From an uncultured Flammeovirgaceae bacterium (GTDB taxonomy: Bacteria > Bacteroidota > Bacteroidia > Cytophagales > Cyclobacteriaceae), in assembly GCA_946480685.1 (NCBI GenBank), contig CAMLLI010000338.1, positions 1 through 5,601 of the forward strand: 5,601 bases of DNA. The letters are read 5' to 3'. Positions 1 to 5,601 of the stretch are shown here, one piece after another. The stretch's first letter is position 1. Every line of letters begins with the position of its first letter. Under the pieces are notes generated by a model, which searched no databases, had not been told where the DNA came from, and worked only from the letters and a program-made list of their open reading frames with translations. A program made the translations under genes and the position numbers.

Positions 1-1702
1 CTCGCACGTAATCAACGTTGCGGGTCGGCAGCGTATGCTTAGCCAACGAATCACCAAGTGTGCCTTGCTACTGAAGCCTGTGCAGGACAGCAGCGATCGT
101 GTGGCTATACTTCATGAAATGAAAGGTGCTTTACAGCTCTGGACAATATCACATAACGGTCTCCAAAACGGAAATGACAGTCTCCGTTTGCCCGGCAACA
201 ATAGCGCAGCGGTTAAAGCTATGTTCGACAAGATCAACAGCAACCACCTGGCTATGCGCACAAATGCCGGGGCGATTATTGAGACACTGAGTAAAGAGCC
301 GGATGCTTCATACGATACGCTCGGACCTTTTATAGAAGGTATACTGGATCATCAACACGCCTTCCTCGATGGGATGAATGCGATCGTGTTTCAATACGAT
401 CATGAAGCCAAACAAAAGATCAGTCGCCTGAGTACGCTGGAGTATGTGCTGCTGATTATATCCATCGTAGTAATTATACTTGAGATACTGTTTGTATTCA
501 GACCTACTGCCGTACAGGTAAATAAAACGGTGAACCAGCTTATCGCTTCCGAGAAGAATGCCAAGAAACTTTCGAAGGAGATCGGTGCGCTATATTCATC
601 ACTTGAGAAATCATACGAAGAATTGTCACATGTAAATGTGCCGGTAGAGACACCGAAGATATATGCGAAAACTGATCGCGGTGGAAATGTAATTTTCATC
701 TCCGATCTCTTTACCGAACTGAGTGGAAGAGAACTGTCTGTTAAGTCATCACCTTTGAAAGACCTTTTCGCGGCATCGAACCTGAATGATGAGTGGATGG
801 AAGAAGTGATCGATCAGCTTTCGGAAGGCAATGCATGGCAGGGTATAATTCATTACCAGGATCGTAAGGAAAAAGATCGCTGGGCAGACATTATGATCGT
901 GCCGGCTTTGAATGAAAAAACAGAAGTAGAAGAGTGGCTGATATTGGGCTCAGATATTACCCTGCAGAAACAAGCAGAGAAAAATATACGTGCCAAGAGT
1001 AAAGCCGAGATTGAAAAGAAAATCAATCAGCAGAAGTTTCGTTCGGTGCTTATCCTCGAAGGACAGGAAGAAGAACGCAAACGTCTCGCCATGGATATAC
1101 ACGATGGTATAGGACAGATGCTCACATCACTAAAATTCCAGATTGAGTCCATTGATCTGAAACAAGACGAGAGCGCAGCACAACATAAACTAACCGAGAT
1201 CCAACAGCTCATCAAGCAGGTAATAAAAGAAGTTCGCAGAGTAACGTTCAACCTAAAACCAACCGTATTGGGTGATTACGGATTACCGGCTGCACTCAAC
1301 GTTTTCATTCGCGAGATCGGAAAACTTACTGATATAGAACTGGTGTATACCATGGAAGGTGACAGCTCATTTCGCCTGCCGCAAAAAGTTGAGAATAACA
1401 TTTTTAGAATTATACAGGAAGCTATAAACAACGCTATAAAATATTCCGAGGCATCGCGCATAGAAGTAAAACTCGAAATGACAGAAACCGATTTGTTAAT
1501 AACGGTCAGTGATAACGGCAAGGGCTTCGATGAAAAACTGGTAGAAGCGCGAAGTATAAATATAGAGTCGGGGGGCGGATTTTTTAATATGTACGAGCGC
1601 ACAGAGTATATTAACGGCTCGCTCGATATACGTTCAACCCTCGGATCAGGAACAGCTGTAGTACTGCGCGTTCCGGTGAAAACATTGTTAACAGTAGCAT
1701 AA
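1..1702 (+). CDS. Sensor histidine kinase, NarL family, with PilJ/NarX-type sensor and PAS domain (5' end missing)
   Basis: Membrane sensor kinase that would phosphorylate the response regulator encoded 6 bp downstream. The frame is open to the left edge: codons from position 2 read SHVINVAGRQRMLSQRITK, the conserved motif of the type IV pili methyl-accepting transducer N-terminal (PilJ) domain, related to the NarX P-box. The Met at 35 therefore lies inside this motif and is not the start; the true start and first membrane helix lie outside the window. Counting that Met as 1: helical sensor region to about 133, membrane helix about 135-157 (nt 437-505), charged coiled coil 158-200, PAS-like domain about 205-312, HisKA_3 with EEERKRLAMDIHDGIGQ and phospho-acceptor His356 (nt 1100-1102), HATPase_c about 448-551 with N box EAINNAIKYS (462-471) and G1 box DNGKGF (493-498). 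The G2 region reads GGGFFNM instead of the usual GxGLxNM. The C terminus is complete (TAA). The ligand is unknown; nitrate/nitrite sensing is only an analogy with NarX. Confidence 0.93.
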   Translation, partial: SHVINVAGRQRMLSQRITKCALLLKPVQDSSDRVAILHEMKGALQLWTISHNGLQNGNDSLRLPGNNSAAVKAMFDKINSNHLAMRTNAGAIIETLSKEPDASYDTLGPFIEGILDHQHAFLDGMNAIVFQYDHEAKQKISRLSTLEYVLLIISIVVIILEILFVFRPTAVQVNKTVNQLIASEKNAKKLSKEIGALYSSLEKSYEELSHVNVPVETPKIYAKTDRGGNVIFISDLFTELSGRELSVKSSPLKDLFAASNLNDEWMEEVIDQLSEGNAWQGIIHYQDRKEKDRWADIMIVPALNEKTEVEEWLILGSDITLQKQAEKNIRAKSKAEIEKKINQQKFRSVLILEGQEEERKRLAMDIHDGIGQMLTSLKFQIESIDLKQDESAAQHKLTEIQQLIKQVIKEVRRVTFNLKPTVLGDYGLPAALNVFIREIGKLTDIELVYTMEGDSSFRLPQKVENNIFRIIQEAINNAIKYSEASRIEVKLEMTETDLLITVSDNGKGFDEKLVEARSINIESGGGFFNMYERTEYINGSLDIRSTLGSGTAVVLRVPVKTLLTVA

Positions 1703-1708
1703 ACAGTT

Positions 1709-2377
1709 ATGAACAAGATCAATATAGTGCTGGCAGACGATCATGTATTGGTACGCAACGGTATAAAAGCGATGCTTGAATCGGATGCTGATATAGATGT
1801 TATAGGTGAAGCCAACAATGGTGTGGAGGCGCTTGAGACAGCGCGTAAGTTACACCCGGATATACTGGTGCTGGATATACGCATGCCCGAGATGAACGGT
1901 CTTGAAGCCGCTGCTAAACTTGGCTCTTATTCACCGGATACACGCGCGGTAATTTTATCCATGCACGACTCTGAAGAATATGTATTGTAGGCACTTGATG
2001 CGGGAGCCTATGGTTATTTACTAAAGGACACCGATCGTAACGAATTTATAAAAGCACTGAAGCAGATATATAACGGTAATAAATATTTCAGTGGTGCCGT
2101 ATCCAATGTACTGGCCAACCGCCTGCTCAACACAAAACCATTTACCACCAGCAAGCCCGCAGTGCAGGAAACAGCAGAAGACAGTTATAGCCTGACGCGT
2201 AAAGAGAAAGAAATTCTGCAAATGATTGTAGACGGGAAGCAGAATAAACAAATTGCAGAAGCCTCCGGAAAAAGTGTTCGTACCATTGAGACACATCGTT
2301 TCAACATCATGAAAAAGTTAGGGGTTAACAATGCGATTGATATGGTAAACAAGGCCGTGAAAGAGAACCTTGTATAA
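1709..2377 (+). pseudogene. NarL/LuxR-family response regulator interrupted by an in-frame TAG
   Basis: DNA-binding partner of the upstream kinase. The gene starts with ATG 6 bp after the kinase stop and would encode 222 residues, a normal NarL-family length, but codon 94 (1988-1990) is TAG. Before it is a receiver with acidic pair D10/D11, phospho-acceptor D56 (LVLDIRMP) and switch residue S84, ending ...SEEYVL. After it the same frame continues ALDAGAYGYLLKD with the conserved Lys106, then alpha-5, a linker, and a LuxR-type HTH (LTRKEKEILQMIVDGKQNKQ, about 162-222) ending in TAA. Only one base separates TAG from CAG (Gln), a residue plausible at this position in relatives (YVLQALxAG). No frameshift or further damage is seen. 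Translation stopping at 93 would lack beta-5, Lys106, alpha-5 and the HTH and would not work. A GTG at 2162 could in principle start an HTH-only fragment, but it has no recognisable ribosome site. The cause may be a recent nonsense mutation, a base-call error, or less likely readthrough. Confidence 0.9.
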
Positions 2378-2401
2378 ACAAATATCACGTTGGTATAAAT
2401 C

Positions 2402-2457
2402 CACGGTGAGTAAGAAAATACTCAGCACGTAGTCATTCATCTCCACTGCCGTGTTTT
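2402..2457 (+). terminator. Possible weak terminator after the two-component genes
   Basis: An imperfect structure follows the response regulator. Outer arms CACGG (2402-2406) and CCGTG (2449-2453) are followed by TTTT. A perfect inner 6-bp hairpin TGAGTA/TACTCA (2407-2412 and 2419-2424) has an AGAAAA loop. The outer stem is short with a long interior, so this is only a candidate. The rest of the 165-bp spacer shows no clear promoter box. Confidence 0.25.
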
Positions 2458-2530
2458 ATACTATAAGAGTATGATCAGCCGGCATAGTTATTTAATTTCT
2501 TCCAGCAAAACGTATGTCTCACGTAAACAA

Positions 2531-2540
2531 AAAGGAGGTA
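2531..2540 (+). promoter_or_regulatory. Strong Shine-Dalgarno site fixing the start of the PRC-barrel gene
   Basis: AAAGGAGGTA contains GGAGG at 2534-2538, four bases before the ATG at 2543. It matches the 16S anti-SD closely and decides in favour of ATG 2543 over the in-frame ATG at 2471. The latter would add 24 poorly structured residues and place the SD inside the coding region. Such a full SD is rare in Bacteroidota, and no other gene in the window has one. Confidence 0.8.
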
Positions 2541-2542
2541 CT

Positions 2543-2971
2543 ATGGCTATCCTGGAAAAGAATTATGAAGTAGATAATCGCACAGGTCTTAATCATGAAG
2601 GTCCAGATGCGAATATACCGGTACGCAGATTAACAGCAACATCAATCATTGGCGACCGCGTTGAAAATCCTATCGGTGAGAATCTTGGAAAGATTGATAA
2701 CCTGATGGTAAATCTGCACAGCGGACATATAGAATATGCTGTGATTGATTTTGGTTCGTTCCTCGGAATAGGCGGTAAACTATACGCAGTTCCGTTTGCA
2801 GAACTACATCTCGATCCCGATCGCGAGTTATTTATACTAAACCGTGACAAGGATTATCTGAAAACAATTCCGGGCTTTGACAAAACTCACTGGCCGGACA
2901 CCAACGATCACTCTTACTTTAATGATGTAAATACATATTGGGGCACACCGTATCCCAATACAAATTACTAA
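2543..2971 (+). CDS. PRC-barrel domain protein, small and soluble
   Basis: A 142-residue protein with no signal peptide or membrane segment. Residues about 30-108 form a PRC-barrel: RRLTATSIIGDRVENPIGENLGKI at its start, then VNLHSGHIEYAVIDFGSFLG, GGKLYAVPFAELHL and ELFILNRDKDYL. The run of 'conserved entry, G-x-x-LGKID, IEYAVIDFG, YAVPF' is characteristic of stand-alone PRC-barrel proteins. The first 25 residues are polar and probably disordered. The tail (about 112-142) is rich in aromatic residues, Asn, Asp and Pro (HWPDTNDHSYFNDVNTYWG), as seen in many bacterial members. PRC-barrels occur in RimM and photosynthetic reaction centre H subunits, but the role of stand-alone forms is not established; they are often linked to stress responses. 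It appears to be monocistronic: a spacer precedes it and a terminator follows directly. The start is chosen from the strong SD. Confidence 0.88.
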   Translation: MAILEKNYEVDNRTGLNHEGPDANIPVRRLTATSIIGDRVENPIGENLGKIDNLMVNLHSGHIEYAVIDFGSFLGIGGKLYAVPFAELHLDPDRELFILNRDKDYLKTIPGFDKTHWPDTNDHSYFNDVNTYWGTPYPNTNY

Positions 2972-2990
2972 ACACGAGTGATCGTAATAC

Positions 2991-3020
2991 AAAAGGACAC
3001 CCCCAAGGTGTCCTTTTTTT
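2991..3020. terminator. Intrinsic terminator, probably bidirectional, between convergent genes
   Basis: Perfect 11-bp stem AAAAGGACACC (2991-3001) and GGTGTCCTTTT (3007-3017) with a 5-nt loop CCCAA, followed by further T residues to 3020. It lies 20 bp after the PRC-barrel stop. The A-run on the left side of the stem gives a U-run on the other strand, so it can also end the NIPSNAP transcript that arrives from the right. Confidence 0.9.
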
Positions 3021-3033
3021 GTTGTATTTAATA

Positions 3034-3073
3034 AATCTTCTAATCTTGTAATTTTCTAATCTTGTAATTTTGG
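3034..3073. repeat. Short AT-rich tandem repeat (8-bp unit, 16-bp higher-order period)
   Basis: Five consecutive 8-mers read AATCTTCT, AATCTTGT, AATTTTCT, AATCTTGT, AATTTTGG. A perfect 16-bp period (unit TTCTAATCTTGTAATT) runs from 3038 to 3071, about 2.1 copies. It sits between the terminator and the 3' end of the NIPSNAP gene, so on the minus strand it falls in that gene's 3' untranslated region. No coding role. Similar GATTACAA/GATTAGAA-like intergenic strings occur in Bacteroidota genomes as far as I recall. Confidence 0.7.
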
Positions 3074-3082
3074 TAATCATCT

Positions 3083-3859
3083 CTAAAAGTCAGAATACTC
3101 CGCAGGATACATAAAGTATATATTAATCTTCGACACGTTATTCTGATACTCCGGCATCGAAGATAACTTTTTCCATTCCGGATCATTGCTGAATGCTTTC
3201 CAATGTTCATCGCGTGCAGCCTGATTTTCGAAAGACGTCATATACATCAGGTTGGGCATGCGACTTCCGGATAGTACTTCTCCATAAAACACAGCGTTGA
3301 AGCCGAGACGTTTGAAAAGCGTTACCTCGCCACCTTCATTAAACATCTGTACTTTGTTATGGTATATTTTCTCCGTGTGACCTTCATAACTTCGTAATTC
3401 ATAAACGCGTTCGCTGCGTGGTCCTTTTAATGCAGGAACTTCCGGCTGCGGCATGTAGCTGAACGCTTTCAACACAATAGACTGAAGTCGCGCAAAGGGC
3501 GGTGTGCTATAGGGTGCATCGATATAATTTTTACCGGCAGCCAGGTATTGCTTGTCTTTTTGCAGCACATCATAGAGCGATGCGAATTGATCGAGCGATG
3601 TAAACGGTGTTAGCACATAGATTCTTTTTCCATAGTAAGCAGTATCTTTTTCCACCGGTTTGAATACACCAATTTTATTTATACCTGCACGATGCAGTGC
3701 CGGTATATAGGCATCCTTCAGGTAATCATCGATGAGCTTTTCCTGTTCAGCAGAGGTGATTTCATAAATCTTTATTTCATAGTAGGCACGCTTGGGCGGT
3801 GCAGCGTGGCTGATGGTAAGGGTAACCATTACCAGGAACATCCAGTTAAGAATCTTCAT
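3083..3859 (-). CDS. Exported NIPSNAP-family protein with two NIPSNAP domains
   Basis: A 258-residue protein with an N-terminal signal peptide: MK, a hydrophobic stretch about 3-18, then SHA-A with likely cleavage near residue 19, giving a periplasmic or exported product. There is no lipobox Cys. Two ferredoxin-like alpha/beta-barrel domains follow. The first is about 25-130 (RAYYEIKIYEITSAEQEKL, then GVFKPVE and YVLTPF). The second is about 150-255 (RVYELRSYEGH, then FNEGGEVTLFKRLGFNAVFY, NLMYMTSFEN, ARDEHWKAFSNDPEWKKL, INIYFMYP). The second shows the classic NIPSNAP features 'YELRxY', 'N..GE...F..LG' and 'R...W..F..DPEW'. The family is related to dimeric alpha/beta-barrel proteins; its biochemical role in bacteria is unknown. 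The start ATG is preceded by an A-rich stretch rather than an SD, usual for this phylum. It is transcribed alone, divergent from the TetR gene and convergent with the PRC-barrel gene. The stop is TAG, followed two codons later by an in-frame TGA. Confidence 0.9.
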   Translation of the reverse strand: MKILNWMFLVMVTLTISHAAPPKRAYYEIKIYEITSAEQEKLIDDYLKDAYIPALHRAGINKIGVFKPVEKDTAYYGKRIYVLTPFTSLDQFASLYDVLQKDKQYLAAGKNYIDAPYSTPPFARLQSIVLKAFSYMPQPEVPALKGPRSERVYELRSYEGHTEKIYHNKVQMFNEGGEVTLFKRLGFNAVFYGEVLSGSRMPNLMYMTSFENQAARDEHWKAFSNDPEWKKLSSMPEYQNNVSKINIYFMYPAEYSDF

Positions 3860-3990
3860 ATTTTTTTGGGTTGTGGAAAGTGAAGATATAGAATGTTGAA
3901 ACGTACAGAACAGGACTTGTGATGAAAGGTTGCTGGTTGATCTGAAGCCAAGCAGAGTCCGGGTTCATAAAAAAATAATATGGACTATTT

Positions 3991-4016
3991 TATAAATGAA
4001 TGAACATTCATTTATA
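3991..4016. promoter_or_regulatory. Perfect inverted repeat, probable TetR operator
   Basis: Arms TATAAATGAATG (3991-4002) and CATTCATTTATA (4005-4016) are exact reverse complements around a 2-nt AA spacer. The core TGAATGAACATTCA resembles operators of TetR/AcrR repressors. It ends 14 bp before the TetR start codon and overlaps the presumed promoter, so binding should block transcription of the regulator and of the downstream efflux genes. It lies 131 bp upstream of the divergent NIPSNAP start, so control of that gene is possible but unproven. Confidence 0.82.
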
Positions 4017-4020
4017 TTTG
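4013..4020 (+). promoter_or_regulatory. Bacteroidota-type -7 promoter box for the TetR operon
   Basis: TATATTTG matches the TAnnTTTG consensus of the primary Bacteroidota sigma factor. The -33 element would be the imperfect TTTT at 3988-3991, 21 bp upstream, in place of TTTG. The left half of the box lies inside the right arm of the palindrome. The distance to ATG 4031 is only 10 bp, so the transcript would have almost no 5' leader. Confidence 0.55.
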
Positions 4021-4030
4021 CCTCACTGAA

Positions 4031-4630
4031 ATGAGAACCCGGGACGAACAGAAAGAACAGACCATTCGCAAGAAGGCCATCGCGATGATCGTAGAGCAAG
4101 GCTTCGATGGATTTAGTATGCAGAAACTTGCCAAGGCAGCCAATGTATCGCCAGGCACACTATATATCTATTTTAAAGATCGCGATGATCTGATTATGCA
4201 GTTGTGGGAAGGCGAGATGAAACGGATGGGCGATGCTGTACTCGAGAACTTTGATCCCGAAGCTTCTTTTGAAGAAGGGTTAAAGTTGCAGTGGATGAAT
4301 CGAGCACGGTATCTGATTGAGAATCCATTGAGCATGCAGTTTATGGAACAGATAAAATATTCACCGTATCACCACGTCTCTCTCTCCAGGATGGACAATA
4401 AATTCCTGGACATGATGAGAACATTTGCACACAACGCTATCAAGCGGAAAGAGCTGGTGAAGTTGCCGCTCGAGGTTTACTGGTCCATGGCGTTTGCACC
4501 GTTGTACCAACTGGTAAAGATGCATATTACTGGTAAAGGTATGCAAGGCGGACCGGAGAAGTTCGTGCTCGATGAGAAGACCATGAACATGACGTTGAAA
4601 CTCGTGTTAAAAGCATTAAGACCTTCGTAG
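4031..4630 (+). CDS. TetR/AcrR-family transcriptional repressor
   Basis: A 199-residue regulator, normal for the family. The N-terminal HTH is clear at about 8-55: QTIRKKAIAMIVEQGFDGFS, QKLAKAANVSPGTLYIYFKD and RDDLI, with the TetR hallmark 'G(T/A)LYxYFKxKxxL'. The rest is the helical ligand-binding and dimerisation domain (about 65-195), variable as usual, so the ligand cannot be read from sequence. The start at 4031 is fixed because an in-frame stop (TGA at 4001-4003) lies upstream with no other ATG between, and the next Met (19) is inside the first HTH helix. It leads a likely operon: the small HMA-like gene begins 28 bp after its TAG stop and the MFS transporter follows. The palindrome directly upstream indicates self-repression, and the context suggests it responds to a toxic substrate of the pump. 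Confidence 0.93.
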   Translation: MRTRDEQKEQTIRKKAIAMIVEQGFDGFSMQKLAKAANVSPGTLYIYFKDRDDLIMQLWEGEMKRMGDAVLENFDPEASFEEGLKLQWMNRARYLIENPLSMQFMEQIKYSPYHHVSLSRMDNKFLDMMRTFAHNAIKRKELVKLPLEVYWSMAFAPLYQLVKMHITGKGMQGGPEKFVLDEKTMNMTLKLVLKALRPS

Positions 4631-4658
4631 CATTTTGTATAACCCAAACCCAACGTCC

Positions 4659-4886
4659 ATGCAAAATATACTGACTGATATACTCATCTTCAAAACCAAC
4701 ATTCGCGAGACTGATATGCCCGACATTGCTATAGCCATGTTGCTGGAGCCGCGTGTTATGCGGTGGAGTGTTGATTGTGGAGATGTAGATCGTGTGTTGC
4801 GCATAGAAGCGCACCAACTTACAGCCATGGAAGCCATAGCAATCGTACAACGGGCGGGCTACCGGTGCGAAGAATTACCGGACTGA
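4659..4886 (+). CDS. Small HMA-like ferredoxin-fold protein lacking the metal-binding CxxC
   Basis: A 75-residue protein starting at ATG 4659; a TTG at 4635 in the same frame is a less likely start. The pattern ILIFKTNI - AIAMLLEPRVMRWSVDCGDVDRVLRIE - MEAIAIVQRAGYRCEEL follows the beta-alpha-beta-beta-alpha-beta order of heavy-metal-associated domains. The helices and the final 'GYxCEEL' resemble small HMA-like proteins common in Bacteroidota. The GMxCxxC loop is absent: the segment after the first strand reads KTNIRETDMPD. The only cysteines are Cys40 and Cys70, so classical copper-chaperone chemistry is not supported. It lies between the TetR gene (28 bp gap) and the MFS gene (39 bp gap), so it is probably co-transcribed with both. 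It could be an accessory or ligand-sensing protein for efflux, but that is inference from position only. Confidence 0.75.
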   Translation: MQNILTDILIFKTNIRETDMPDIAIAMLLEPRVMRWSVDCGDVDRVLRIEAHQLTAMEAIAIVQRAGYRCEELPD

Positions 4887-4925
4887 TTTCAGTTGTCCAT
4901 TTTAATTACACTTTAAGAATGAAGT

Positions 4926-5601
4926 ATGGAGAAAAAAGTATTTTCCAGATATGAAGTATTTGTGATCGTGATCCTCACGATCCTGCAATTCACAATTGTC
5001 CTTGATTTTATGGTGCTCTCTCCGTTGGGCGCTATATTGATGCCTACATTAAAAATTACTCCGGCACAATTTGGTATGGTGGTGTCAGCATATGCTTTCA
5101 GTGCCGGTATATCCGGGTTACTGGCAGCAGGCTTTGCTGATAAGTTCGATCGTAAAAAATTGCTGTTGTTCTTTTATGTAGGTTTTGTTTTCGGAACGTT
5201 CTTATGCGGTATAGCAACCGGTTATAACTTCCTGCTGGTGGCACGTGTAGTAACGGGTATATTTGGTGGCGTGATCAGTTCCATCAGTTACGCCATTATC
5301 ACCGATCTCTTCCGCATGGAAGTACGAGGCCGCGTAATGGGTTTTATACAGATGTCGTTTGCCAGCAGTCAGGTATTAGGACTTCCATTAGGACTATACC
5401 TGGCGAACCTGTGGGGATGGCATTCACCGTTCATGCTCATTGTAGGCGTAAGTGTTGTTACCGGAATACTTATCGTATTCTATATGAAGCCGGTAAATGC
5501 TCATTTATTTTCGCAGACACGCGGCAATGCAGTTGTGCACTTGAGCAAAGTACTATCAAACCGGAATTACCTGCGTGCTTTTGCAGCCACAACATTACTG
5601 G
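4926..5601 (+). CDS. MFS drug-efflux-type transporter, DHA1-like (3' end missing)
   Basis: Inner-membrane transporter, probably a proton-driven exporter; the frame runs open to the right edge, giving 225 complete codons. The visible part covers about the first six of twelve expected helices: TM1 about 11-38, TM2 46-68, TM3 79-98, TM4 101-125, TM5 about 136-160, TM6 about 167-187, then the start of the central cytoplasmic loop. MFS motif A is GFADKFDRKK (69-78) in the TM2-TM3 loop, motif B-like RVVTGIFGG (107-115) is in TM4, and a motif C-like GLPLGLYL (152-159), the antiporter signature, is in TM5. The opening 'TIVLDFMVLSPLGAILMPTL' is typical of DHA1 proteins related to AraJ and Bcr-type exporters. 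The start is ATG 4926; the overlapping ATG at 4919 is in another frame that stops quickly. There is no clear SD. The substrate cannot be told; linkage with a TetR repressor supports efflux rather than uptake. Confidence 0.9.
   Translation, partial: MEKKVFSRYEVFVIVILTILQFTIVLDFMVLSPLGAILMPTLKITPAQFGMVVSAYAFSAGISGLLAAGFADKFDRKKLLLFFYVGFVFGTFLCGIATGYNFLLVARVVTGIFGGVISSISYAIITDLFRMEVRGRVMGFIQMSFASSQVLGLPLGLYLANLWGWHSPFMLIVGVSVVTGILIVFYMKPVNAHLFSQTRGNAVVHLSKVLSNRNYLRAFAATTLL

Noticed and set aside
35..37. ATG taken as the start of the histidine kinase
   Set aside because: The open frame to its left encodes the first part of a conserved PilJ-type motif (INVAGRQR), so this Met is internal and the gene starts outside the window.
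1276..1722. Minus-strand open frame of 148 codons inside the kinase gene
   Set aside because: It lies opposite the conserved ATPase domain, its product resembles no family I recognise, and it is explained as a shadow of the kinase frame.
2458..2472. Small inverted repeat ATACT/AGTAT in the spacer before the PRC-barrel gene
   Set aside because: Only 5-bp arms in AT-rich DNA, with no U-run and no regulator nearby that would explain it.
2471..2542. Upstream in-frame ATG giving a 24-residue extension of the PRC-barrel protein
   Set aside because: The extension contains the strong SD that serves ATG 2543 and has no recognisable domain; the shorter form fits the family better.
3898..3927. Possible minus-strand promoter for the NIPSNAP gene (TTTC at 3927-3924, TACGTTTC at 3905-3898, 18-bp spacer)
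   Set aside because: Both boxes carry one mismatch to TTTG and TAnnTTTG at the key G, so chance cannot be excluded.
4641..4654. AACCCA tandem doublet before the small HMA-like gene
   Set aside because: Just over two copies of a 6-mer; too short to be meaningful.
4527..4850. Minus-strand open frames over the end of the TetR gene and the small HMA-like gene
   Set aside because: They overlap two plus-strand genes with family-like sequence and show no domain of their own.

Overview
The window looks like chromosomal DNA of a member of the Bacteroidota, probably of the Chitinophagaceae type. The evidence is the moderate GC content with frequent ATA and TAT codons, the near absence of Shine-Dalgarno sites, a TAnnTTTG promoter box before the TetR gene, and protein families typical of that group. 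The assignment is inference from sequence style; no marker gene is present. There are no tRNA or rRNA genes, transposases, phage genes or CRISPR arrays.

Left part (1-2377): a two-component pair. The histidine kinase gene enters from beyond the left edge. It has a PilJ/NarX-type sensory motif, one visible membrane helix, a PAS-like domain and a NarL-family HisKA_3/HATPase core. Six bases after it lies a NarL/LuxR-type response regulator gene. It is interrupted by an in-frame TAG at 1988-1990, but the reading frame continues intact on the far side through the rest of the receiver and the LuxR-type HTH to 2377. This is the most notable anomaly in the window: a point nonsense change (or a base error) that separates an apparently intact kinase from its regulator.

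Middle part (2378-3859): a 165-bp spacer leads to a small PRC-barrel protein gene with an unusually good Shine-Dalgarno site. It is followed by a strong hairpin terminator that can serve both strands, and by a short 8/16-bp tandem repeat. Converging from the right on the minus strand is a gene for an exported protein with two NIPSNAP domains.

Right part (3860-5601): a 171-bp divergent spacer holds a perfect 12-bp inverted repeat overlapping a Bacteroidota-type promoter, just before a TetR/AcrR regulator gene. The regulator is followed on the same strand, with no visible terminator, by a 75-residue HMA-like (ferredoxin-fold) protein without the metal-binding CxxC, and then by a DHA1-type MFS efflux transporter cut by the right edge. 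The likely logic is a self-repressed efflux operon: the regulator binds the palindrome and an unknown ligand releases it, giving expression of the pump and the small partner protein.
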